Assembly: GCA_030278955.1 (NCBI GenBank)
Contig: JAOANR010000014.1
Location: forward strand, 31,075,453 to 31,139,452
From: Hygrophila difformis
Taxonomy: Eukaryota > Streptophyta > Magnoliopsida > Lamiales > Acanthaceae
Direction: 5' to 3'
Length of the DNA stretch: 64,000 nucleotides
Position 1 is the stretch's first letter. Each line of letters starts with the position of its first letter. This document shows positions 11,536 through 21,114 of the stretch, piece after piece. A program made the position numbers and the translations under genes. The notes beneath the pieces were generated by a model that ran no database searches, was not told where the DNA came from, and was given only the letters and a program-made list of their open reading frames with translations.

Positions 11536-12447
11536 AAATATACTCATAATTAAAATTTGAGACAAAATTAAAGCACGCTTTACCAATTTAAATACGTGAC
11601 AACAAAAGAATTCAGTGACATAAAATTTGTCTGTGGGCTAAAATTTTATTCAATTAAATTCAACATAAAAACAAAACTATCCAATTATGTTCCATTTCTC
11701 AATTCCTGTGGGTAATCAAGAAATATAACTAGATATTTTGCTCTAATTAATCATATAAATACAACAAGAGTACCTGTGGGCATATCTAATTGTATCATAC
11801 ATGACTAATTACAATTAAAATAATATTTAAAACTGTTCATATGATTTTAATAAATTAAATGCTGTGGCTACTCTTTAATTTATTAAAATCAAATTCCCCA
11901 CTTAATTTAAATATTATACCAAAACAAGTTCAAAGCAGTCAAATGCAGCGAAAATATGAATCTAAATATATCTGATATTCCAAGATTATTTACAGATATT
12001 ACACGCGTAGGATAAAAACAGTTTACTGCATACTGAAAACCCAGGTCAGATTAAAATCCCAATAGATCAATTCACCTTGGACAGTAACGGAGGAAACAGG
12101 CAAATAGCAAATGGGTATAAAACATCCATATTTAAATGATAGCATGAAGGCAGACGCACGAAACCGACTTAGCTCCACTATTTCCGAAAAGCAAGAAAAC
12201 CAACTTATTGCAGAACTTCCGAAAAACAAACAAATATCTCATAAGCATATTGAATCCATTACGCTGAACGATAATTATGCCATAATTCATAATTCAAATT
12301 GCTATTGCTATTGGAGTACTATAGAATTCACAAACTGCAATATGAGTAAACTACTAGTGTTCCGAATACCCACGTAATGCGGCACAAATATAATTTATAC
12401 GGATGTCTAAACCTCCATATCCACATAACAATTTGGCATATTTTGGT
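11536..12447 (-). other. Copia C leader, non-coding
   Basis: This is AT-rich DNA between the gag coding region and the part of the leader that is duplicated at 6507-6768. Frames here are short and have no recognisable motif. It is probably untranslated leader, possibly holding the lost start of gag. Confidence 0.5.
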
Positions 12448-12709
12448 CAAAGAATACGGCTCTATAAACTAATATACTCCTCAAACAACAAGACAAGCAG
12501 TAAATCAGAAGGAAAATCAAGTTCCACCAATTAATAGAAGTACATCTCTGTCAACATCCGTTTAACATAGAACCAAAATTGCTTACGTATTTCGTAGCCA
12601 AAACTGCAAGGATTTACTAAACTAAATGCCGGAAACAAAAATAACGCCGTATTGTACCAAATCTCAATTACGGAACAAGGCAGAGGCAAATAGTTGCTCT
12701 GATACCAAA
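12448..12709 (-). promoter_or_regulatory. Copia C 5' leader with primer-binding site
   Basis: On the minus strand TGGTATCAGAGC (12696-12707) follows directly on the LTR end TTTTACA. This is the primer site for initiator Met tRNA. The leader closely matches 6507-6768 and, inverted, 23899-24115. Confidence 0.85.
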
Positions 12710-12819
12710 TGTAAAATGCTAAGGCAGATCCAATTACTCATACCAATTACAATCGGATCTGTACAGCGGCAAATAGTTGCTCCAAAACCACCCATTACCT
12801 AATTAATAAATTAAATTGA
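12710..12819 (-). mobile_element. Copia C 5' LTR remnant with internal deletion
   Basis: It matches the 3' LTR from its TTTTACA end for about 58 bp and then jumps to the AT-rich first part of the LTR. About 14 bases at the junction (GCAAATAGTTGCTC, about 12769-12782) copy the sequence just outside the LTR at about 12686-12700, as templated filler. The LTR is then cut by chromovirus B, whose target duplication ATTGA occupies 12815-12819. Confidence 0.8.
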
Positions 12820-15419
12820 TGTAACACCCCGGTTTTTGGTAACCCAGGTCGGGATGTCACCGCCACATCTCCCTAGTAAGACACGGTTTCTCCGAGCTTA
12901 CTAAAGAGATGCAAGGCTAGGTATTACAGTGTTTAAAACATTTAAAGCATTCAAAATAGCCCATACAATATAAATCGAAAATAATAATAGCATAGCGCAG
13001 CGGAAATATTTAGTTTAGTACAGTATCGCAGCGGAAAATTTAACTAGGGCCGACATGGCCAAAACACGGGTTAAACAGGCCCGTTCATAACATAGTCTAA
13101 GTACGAAATTTAAAAGCAAAATAAAAGTTCCCAAAATCCCATGCATGATTCGTGCTCACACATGCTCATTCCACATATTCTGTAAAGAAAGGAATAAAAA
13201 CGGTTTTGATCAGCAAAATTGCTGAGTAAGTTAACACATGCATGATCGTAGGGTTTAAAAGCCATAACTTTAATAATTTAACAAAAGCATGATAATAACA
13301 TAATATTTGATTTCATATAATCCATATCATATAGCACAATCTATCTCAGGCTCTATTTAATAACACATATCACATGGTCCAAGATAATAACCATAATTTA
13401 AGTAAGCATTTAATAATTTAATTGGACAACAATATCATTTAATCTAGTTTAGTTTAATTTAGAATCCCCATTACATTCCCGATTTGGTATCTCAAGTTTC
13501 ACGATAAAGATCGCGATGTCAACAAGTTTAGCCGGTAGCCCGGCGGCCGCAGCCGTATCAGCCATACCCAGTACCACTCCGGAGCCTCGGGAAACCCATA
13601 CGGATATTCACGAGAGTGTAGGCTCTAAGTTTCGCCGTTTTGGCAATATCACATTTCAAGTATAGCGCGCGGGGTCACCATCGTCCATTACGGCACGAAG
13701 TGAATCGTTAGGGGGCACCCTGCAGAGCACTCACCCCTAATTTTAATTTATCAAGTTTGTAAGGGGATTTAGTTTTTTTTTTAAAATCTGACTTCCATTG
13801 TATTCATTTAGAAACAATATCTCAATTCGTTTCAACCCTAAAGGTTAATTCCATGTTTCAACAAGATTTCAAAATTTCGTTTCGGTAAATCACAGTTTAC
13901 TCCAAAATTCGTCTAAAATCAGATTTAATTCCAAAAATTCCAAAATTTCATATCTGACTCGGAAACATCAAGATCTACAACTTTCGTGTTTTAACTTTTT
14001 CAATCCGAGATACCTAAGTAGGTCAAAAACGCTAATTTTCGCATAACAAGAAATCTGTCCGAGTTTAATACATCACAGATCAAAGATTTCAATTTCTACC
14101 ATATCAATTCAACTCCAAATTTAATGAAATTTGACAGGGATCATCTTAAGACATTTATCTACAACTTTCATGTTCGGCCAAAGATCTAAAACAGCCTAGA
14201 TCCTATGTCAAAAACGAGATCAAGATCATTCCTAAGTTCTGTCCAAGATTTCAAGATCTAAAATCAAACAGTTCGGTTTCCACGGGTTTTCACCTATCAA
14301 ATCAACTCCAAAAATTCTCAAATTTTTACAGTAGCTAGGTCTAAGTCTTAGGAACGTTTTTCGTGTTTTAAGTTTTTCCGTTTGAGTTCGTTTTAAGGGT
14401 CGGAAAAATTCAACAATTCTGTTGCGTCGGTAGAAAACGAAAGTAGACAGATTTATGATTCTTGTCAAATCTTTTAGGTTTCGAATGTTTTAAAATCTCC
14501 CAAAACCATGTAAGGTTAACTTACAGTGTCTATGAACGTCGGGAATGTCCAATTCGGAGGCGTGGCTTCCAGATCACCGTTTCTCCTCTCCGTTCGTCGG
14601 GTTCTACGATCTAGATTCGATACGGGGGTGTAGAAAGAAAAAGGAGATGATTAGGATTCGTTTTCGAATCGTTTATTGAATAGAGATTGGACCGAGACTT
14701 ACCACGACTATGGAGATCTGTTGCGAACTCGTCCACAGCGTTCGTCTTGGTTTCGTGCCTCCGACGACTCGGGATTTAGGGTTCCGAACGTATAGAGTGC
14801 TTTAGGGTTTCGTAAACTTGTTCGGGGCTCCCAAGGGGCTTATTTATAGAATTCTAAGTCCCTAGGGCGTCCACGGCCGACCTAGAACTCTGGAGTCGAG
14901 AGGTGTTCAACCGAAAGTCGAAAAATCCGCGTTCGGGTGAGAGATTCACGCAACAACCAAATCTGTGGGGTGGCGCGGTCGTGGCGCGCTAAACCCCTTC
15001 CACCGCGCGGCCACCGCGCCGTCTACGCCTGGACTTCGGTCCGGGCGGGTCGTGCGATCCGTCGTGCGTTTCCGCCTCTCTTTCGGGTTTCTATCCCTCT
15101 TTGCTCCCGAATGCCGATTCCCGGGGTATATTCGAGTTCATACTTTCTTTCTAATTTTATTCTTAGTCTAGTTGGATGTTCTGGACTCGAATACTCGAGT
15201 TCATTAGTGTCGGGTTTTGGTGTTCCATTTATCCATCCTTTTGTTTAATTAAATTCCTTTAATTCCTTTTTAAGTAAAAATCTCATTTCTCATTTCCTTA
15301 TATTTATTTATTTCTTTTATTTGCTGGATTTGTTTATTTATTTATAGTATTTATTTTATTTATTATTTATTTATTTAATTATTGTTTTATCTTATGTTGG
15401 AAAATTCTCGGGTATTACA
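12820..15419 (-). mobile_element. Chromovirus B 3' LTR (2600 bp)
   Basis: Read in plus orientation it starts TGTAACACCCCGG and ends GGTATTACA, so the ends are intact. The TATA box is TATTTATA in plus orientation at 14841-14848. The conserved NotI-containing core is near 13540 (GGCGGCCGCAGCC). It adjoins the polypurine tract on its right. Confidence 0.94.
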
Positions 15420-15647
15420 GTCTACCCTCCTTAAGAATCAACTTCGTCCTCGAAGTTGTGTTTCGGCTTTTCTCGTCTCGTGCCAAGGTCTTGTGTTTGT
15501 TTTATTATGTTGTGACTGAACTTAGAATTAAATCTTCTAAGCTGCCTACGTACCCGGTAAGGGATCAAGCCATAACGTAGTTCAAAAGTTTACAAGATTG
15601 CCCGAAAAATTAGGGGGTATGACATCCTCTCCCCCTTAAGATTGCAG
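15420..15647 (-). promoter_or_regulatory. Chromovirus B 3' region: polypurine tracts and stem-loop
   Basis: In plus orientation the LTR-proximal tract is CTACCCTCCTTAAGAAT (15420-15438), followed by the perfect hairpin CAACTTCG-TCCT-CGAAGTTG at 15439-15458. The second tract, CCTCTCCCCCTTAAG, lies next to the pol stop (about 15625-15640). The layout matches elements A and F. Confidence 0.75.
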
Positions 15648-17463
15648 TTATGTCCCCATAACTGTGTCGGTATCGGTTTGGAACAATGTCGGGTATCGTT
15701 CCCTCATATCGGATTCTACCTCCCAAGTTGCCGTCTCACTTCCGTGGTTTGACCAAAGAACCTTGATCATTTTGATGGTTTTGTTCCTCGTTACTCGTTC
15801 CTTAGTATCGAGAATACGCACTGGGACCTCTTCGTAAGTCAAATCTTCATCGAGCTCAATTATCTCCGGTTGAAGTACGTGTGTCGGGTCCGGCACATAC
15901 TTCTTTAGTTGCGAGACATGGAAGACATTATGAACTCTATCTAAGTGTGGCGGTAAAGCCAATCGGTAGGCTAGAGTTCCGACTCGTTCTAGAATCTCGT
16001 AAGGTCCTATGTATCGAGGACTTAACTTCCCTCGTTTGCCAAAGCGCATCACCCCCTTCATGGGTGATATCTTTAGCATGACCCTATCTCCCACTTGAAA
16101 TTCTAGGTCTCGTCGTCTCACGTCGGCATAACTCTTTTGACGGTCTTGTGCGGCTTTCATCTTTCCTTGGATCACTTTGATTTGTTCAGCCATGTCTTCG
16201 ATAAGTTGTGGTCCCACTACCACGGACTTATCGTTTTCTTCCCAGCTCAAAGGGCTTCGGCACTTTCGTCCATACAATGCCTCGAAAGGTGCCATGCCGA
16301 TACTAGCATGGTAACTATTATTATAGGAAAACTCAATCAAGGGTAAATGAGATTCCCAATTCCCTTTGAATTCCAACTCGCATGCTCTCAGCATGTCTTC
16401 TAGTGTTTGGATTGTTCTCTCGGTTTGTCCATCCGTCATCGGGTGGAATGCGGTGCTCATTTTGATTTGAGTACCGAGAGCTTTTTGTAACTCCGTCCAG
16501 AAATGAGAGACAAATCTACTGTCTCTATCGGAAATGATATCATGTGGTACTCCACGTCGTCGTACCACATTATCAATGTAGGCTCGGGCCAATTGGTCCA
16601 TAGTCCACGTGTCTTTCATTGGGATAAATATGGCTGTCTTCGTTAGCCTATCCACAATCACCCAAATCTTGTTCATGCCTTTAGGTGATCGGGGTAATCC
16701 CGAGACAAAGTCCATTGAGATGCTATCCCACTTCCAACTTGGAATCTCTAGTGGTTGCATCAATCCTAAGGGTTTATGTCGCACTGCCTTAACCTTTTGG
16801 CAGGTGAGACATCTTGCTACGAAATTTGCCACTTCCTTCTTCATTCCCGGCCACCAATAGATCTTCTTCAGATCTTTGTATAGCTTGTCACCTCCGGGAT
16901 GTACGGAATATGGCGTGTTGTGCCCTTCCTCCATCAACCTTTGCTTTAACTCGGCACATTTAAGAGGCACACACCATCTACCTTTAAAACGGATGCTTCC
17001 ATCCTCGTGGACAGCAAATCCCATTGCCTTTCCTTCGGCAATATACTCTTTTATCTTTTCGAGTTTCGGATCGCCCGGTTGAGCGAGTCGAATCTCGTCC
17101 AATATTGGAGTTTCTACGACCATGGCATTGACCGTTTCTCTCACTGTGCCAGGATGCACAAGTTCTAACTCCAATCTTGCCAATTCCATGTACAATGCCG
17201 GCGGAATTACCAACGAGTTCGTCACGTGTTGGGTTTTCCGACTTAGGGCATCGGCTACCACATTCGCCTTCCCCTCGTGGTATGCTATCTCTAAATCGTA
17301 GTCCTTAATGAGTTCCAACCACCTTCGCTGTCTCAAATTCAACTCCTTCTGAGTGAATATATACTTCAAACTTTTGTGGTCGGTGAACATTCGACACTTC
17401 CGCCCATAAAGATAATGTCTCCATATCTTTAGAGCGAAAACGACCGCTGCCAACTCCAGGTCG
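15648..17463 (-). pseudogene. Chromovirus B pol, second part: RNase H end, integrase, chromodomain-like tail
   Basis: This continues the polyprotein after the frameshift. It starts in RNase H ([40 protein letters not shown]). The integrase zinc site follows ([11 protein letters not shown], then CLTCQKVKA), then the catalytic Asp residues ([21 protein letters not shown]), the [14 protein letters not shown] block, the GPY/F region (PRYIGPYEI) and the tail ([16 protein letters not shown]). It ends at its natural stop 10 codons after MRERYPTLF. Integrase would insert the DNA copy, and the tail may direct it to marked chromatin in the known family. Confidence 0.93.
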
Positions 17464-20376
17464 TGTCGGATAATTTTCCTCGTGAGGTTTTAATTGGCGT
17501 GATGCATAGGCTACGACTCTCGAGTCTTGCATCAAGACACAACCTAAACCTTCCTTCGAAGCATCGCTATATACTTCGAAGTCACCATTCTCTGATGGTA
17601 ATGTTAATACGGGTGTGGTCGTGAGTCGTTTCTTCAGCTCTTGAAACGATGTCTCACATGCTTCGGTCCACTCGTATTTTGCTCCTTTCTTTAGTAGCTG
17701 GGTCAAAGGTCGTGCAATCCTTGAAAAGTCCTTCACGAATCGTCTATAATATCCGGCTAATCCAAGGAAACTCCTTATTTCCGTTGGACTTTTCGGAGTT
17801 GCCCATTCAGTCACGGCAGAAACTTTTGCCGGATCCACTGATACTCCATCAGCGGATACTATGTGTCCGAGAAATGCCACTTCTTTCAGCCAGAAGTCAC
17901 ATTTCGACAGCTTACCGTATAGCTGATTTCTTCGCAGGATCTCCAACACTTGATGTAAGTGCTTCGCATGCTCCTCCTCGCTCTTCGAGTAGATCAGGAT
18001 GTCGTCGATGAACACTACAACACACTGATCTAACAATTCTCGGAACACGTTGTTCATGAGATTCATGAACATGGCCGGAGCATTTGTTAGCCCGAAGGAT
18101 AACACTGTGAACTCATAATGGCCATATCGTGTTCGAAACGCCGTCTTTGGAATGTCCTTCTCGGCAATCCTCAATTGATGATACCCAGATCGCAAATCGA
18201 TCTTCGAGAATACTGAAGCTCCCTTCAGTTGATCAAACAGATCCTCTATTCTCGGTAGGGGGTATTTGTTCTTAATGGTCACTTGGTTTAGTCCTCGGTA
18301 ATCTATGCAAAGACGTAGTCCTCCGTCTTTCTTCTTGACAAACAAAACCGGTGCTCCCCAAGGGGACGTACTCGGTCTTATGTAACCTTTTCCCAATAGC
18401 TCCTCGAGTTGTTCCTTTAACTCCTTCATTTCCAGCGGTGCCATCCGGTACGGAGCTTTCGAGACAGGCTCTGTCCCCGGAATGAGATCTATCGTGAATT
18501 CAAGATCTCTCTCAGGTGGCATGCCCGGAACGTCTTTAGGGAACACGTCCGGGTATTCTCTTACCACTGGTATGCTATCAACCTTGTTTTCTTCCGCCTC
18601 AAGGTTGTGCACATAGCACGCATATAGTTCATACCCCTTACGCATCAAGTTACTTAGTTTAAGTGCACTAACGATTTTGTTACTTTTCTTAGGGGGCTGA
18701 AAGTAAAAGATCACTCTCTTTCCCCTACTTTTTGACAAGGTGATCTTTTGCTTTTGGCATTCGATCACCGCTTTATACTGGGATAGCCAATCCATCCCCA
18801 GTATGATGTCAAAGTCTCTTAAGTTAAATTCTACCAAGTTCGCGAAGAATTCTACGTTCTTTATCACTATAGGAATTTCGTTATATCGTTTAGAGCAAGA
18901 CACTACTTCTCCAGAAGGCAATTGAATTCCTAAGCTAATTCTCTCGCACTTAGGTAGATCTAACTCAGGCACCATCCTTGATGCAATAATTGAGCAACTA
19001 GCTCCGGAATCAAATAAAATTCTAAGGGGCGTATTCAAAACGTGAAATGTACCTGCCATCACTTCTCCTTGCGCAGGCACGTCCGCTTGGTTCACCACAT
19101 TGAGTCTCCCCATAGGGCGTCCCTGATTGCCCTGCTGATTCCCATTTGGCTGCTGATTTTGCTGTTGGTTTTGATTCTGCGGGGGCGGAGGTCGTTGGTT
19201 CTGGTTCTGGTTTTGCGGCCTATTTTGAGGGGGTCTGTACCCTTGGTTATTCCCATTTCGCCCGTTTTGGTTTTGAGGCTGCTCTTGGCCCGCGACCAAA
19301 TCGTCCCTCTTCGTTATGTTCTCGAGCCTAGTTCGACATTCCCGTCGAACATGACCCATTCGACCGCATCGGTAACAAGCGCCTTGTTGCGGGCATCCCC
19401 TTGCCAGATGTGGTCGTCCACATCGCGGGCAAGGCGGTACCGGATCTTCTTGATTGAACCTCCTCCCAGTGTTGTTTTGTTGGGGCCTATTCGACCCTCT
19501 GCGCTGCTCGTTCCTTCCAGTGTTGTTCTCGTTTCGCGAATCTCGACTTCTCTTGTCCTGAGGACCCCTGCTGGACTCCCCACTCACCCTTCTTTTCAGC
19601 TGCTGCACGCGTGCTACTGCTACAGCGCGATCATATACGGCTTGCAAATCGGGGTAGTGTACTCCCGCGATCACTTCACGCACAGACAGGTTCAGTCCCA
19701 TCTCGAATTTCTGTGCCTTTTCCGCATCAGTAGGTACTAGTCTTGGTGCGAACCTCACCAGCTCCTTGAAGCGGGTGTAGTATTCCTGCACCGTTTGGCT
19801 TCCTTGCTTCAACGACAGGAATTCTTCGTACATGGCAGCTTTGGTACTCAAGGGATAGAATCGATCCCTGAGTAGTTCCATCATCTCCATCCACGAGTAA
19901 GGCTCGTCATCCTCAGTTAGTTTGGCTTGCGTTGCTTGCCACCAGTCATCAGCTTCGCCTCCCAAGTAGTATGAAGCGACATGTACCCTCTCTCCTTCCG
20001 GACATTTGACCGCTCCCAGCAGCTTGTCGAAAGTCCGGATCCATTCCTCCAGTTTAGCTGGATCCTCCTCACCAGCATAGTGGGGCGGCTGGTAGGGATT
20101 CACCATCGCCAGGTAGTTAGGGCGAGCTTGGGGCGGAGGTACCGCCGCAGCTTGACCCTGGTTGACTTGCGCATTTCCGAGCGCAATCAACACTTCCTCT
20201 ATCGTCCTAAGACGATCGCCCACATTGTTCGGTGCGGGGGCGTCCTGCGCACCTTGGGGTTGTTCCTCATCAGGTTGAATTGGTTCAGTGACGTTTGGTG
20301 GTGTTTCAGTAGGTATCTCAGTGGTGGTTTGGGGAGTGGTTTGAGTTCTTCCTCTTTCTCTTCCTCTGGGTGCCAT
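17455..20376 (-). pseudogene. Chromovirus B gag-pol, first part: gag, protease, RT, RNase H start
   Basis: I choose the start at [10 protein letters not shown] (20376), which matches the start in element F; an in-frame Met 14 codons upstream is less likely. In order: gag capsid region ([18 protein letters not shown] to [17 protein letters not shown]), two Cys-His knuckles ([13 protein letters not shown] and [14 protein letters not shown]), a Q/N/P-rich linker, protease ([11 protein letters not shown]), RT ([25 protein letters not shown]) and the start of RNase H ([12 protein letters not shown]). Near 17460 two bases are missing after ENYPT and the frame is lost; element F is intact here. The rest of pol continues at 15648-17463. 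Confidence 0.93.
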
Positions 20377-20638
20377 TCTGGTACAAATAGGATAGTTTAG
20401 GACTGATGGATTTAGCATATAGTCTAAGCAATTTGTATGAATGGATATGTGTGTAGTAATTTAGCACGTGGTGCTTTGTTCGAACTAAGGAGCATCGTAT
20501 GCTTCGAGGTTTTATTTTATTTTGTTTTGTTTTGTTTTGATTTAAAAAAAATAAATCGACATTTTATTCCCTCATAAGAAATTTTAGTACAAAAGTAGAA
20601 ATACTTTTCTAGCAAAACAATGTCTAACAGTAGAATCT
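20377..20638 (-). other. Chromovirus B spacer between small frame and gag
   Basis: This is about 260 bp of non-coding leader, T-rich on the plus strand (TTTTGTTTTG repeats near 20520). The equivalent spacer in F is longer and contains microsatellites. Confidence 0.55.
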
Positions 20639-20974
20639 CTAGTGCCTCATGACGTCTCTCGGCGGGGTAGCAGGATCTTCCTCCGGATCTTCCTCCTCCG
20701 AACTCGGCGGTAGTAGGTCGTCAAAGATAGTGTTTAAATCTTGCCCGTGGGCATCGATGTATTCCTTTAGTATTAAGTTTTGTGTAGTGAGGGTTTGGAC
20801 TTGGCGCTCGAGTTGGTTTATGCGGTGATGATCCGCCTCTCTCAGGTTCCCCATGTGATGTAAGTTGGCCTCCAATTGAGCCATACGGTACTTCATCTGC
20901 TCTAGGGTTTGGTGGGAATCGAGATGAACGCTCATCATCCTGACCATCAACTGCATCATGTCCTGACTAGCCAT
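20639..20974 (-). CDS. Small coiled-coil protein upstream of gag (element B)
   Basis: This 111-residue frame lies between the 5' LTR and gag. It starts MASQDMMQLMVRMMSVHL. It has heptad-like Leu/Met/Gln spacing through residues about 15-75, including LREADHHRINQLERQVQTL, and ends in an acidic tail (SSEEEDPEEDP). It is homologous to the 129-residue frame of element F at 50538-50927: start motif, LRE.DHH.I.QL..QV block and acidic SSDEDD-type tail are shared, while the middle has diverged. Conservation as an open frame in two separate elements suggests a real accessory product. I do not know its function; a coiled-coil assembly or RNA-chaperone partner of Gag is only a guess. Confidence 0.65.
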   Translation of the reverse strand: MASQDMMQLMVRMMSVHLDSHQTLEQMKYRMAQLEANLHHMGNLREADHHRINQLERQVQTLTTQNLILKEYIDAHGQDLNTIFDDLLPPSSEEEDPEEDPATPPRDVMRH

Positions 20975-21002
20975 CTAGCGCAAGCAAGAGATCTAGGTTA
21001 AT

Positions 21003-21114
21003 ATTCGCCAAGATTCTAGGTTCGAGTTTCCAAGATTCTAAGTTCAAGTTTCGCCAAGATGCTAAGTTCAAGTTTCGCAAAGATTCTAAGTTCAAGTTTC
21101 GCAAAGATGCTAAG
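21003..21114 (-). repeat. 24-bp tandem repeats replacing the LTR end and primer site of element B
   Basis: In plus orientation the unit is AAGATTCTAAGTTCAAGTTT plus CGCA, repeated about four and a half times with small variation (GATTC/GATGC alternate). The array abuts the 5' LTR at 21115, exactly where TGTAACACCCCGG and a Met-tRNA primer site should be. Neither is present. Confidence 0.85.

Larger units (their letters stand above)
6769..12819 (-). mobile_element. Ty1/copia element C, degenerate, 5' LTR interrupted by element B
   Basis: The minus-strand order is 5' LTR remnant, primer site, leader, gag with zinc knuckle, protease, integrase, RT, RNase H, polypurine tract, 3' LTR. Integrase lies before RT, which defines copia. 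The gag-pol frame is a single frame broken by at least three isolated stop codons, and no start Met is visible upstream of gag. Chromovirus B interrupts its 5' LTR at 12819/12820. I do not assign a copia lineage. Confidence 0.9.

Noticed and set aside
14937..15248. 103-codon plus-strand frame in LTR B (also 23219-23530)
   Set aside because: Repeated only because of the LTR pair; no domain and opposite to the element's transcription.
19042..19740. 232-codon plus-strand frame opposite gag of element B
   Set aside because: It is the shadow of the gag coding strand, whose domains are clear on the minus strand.
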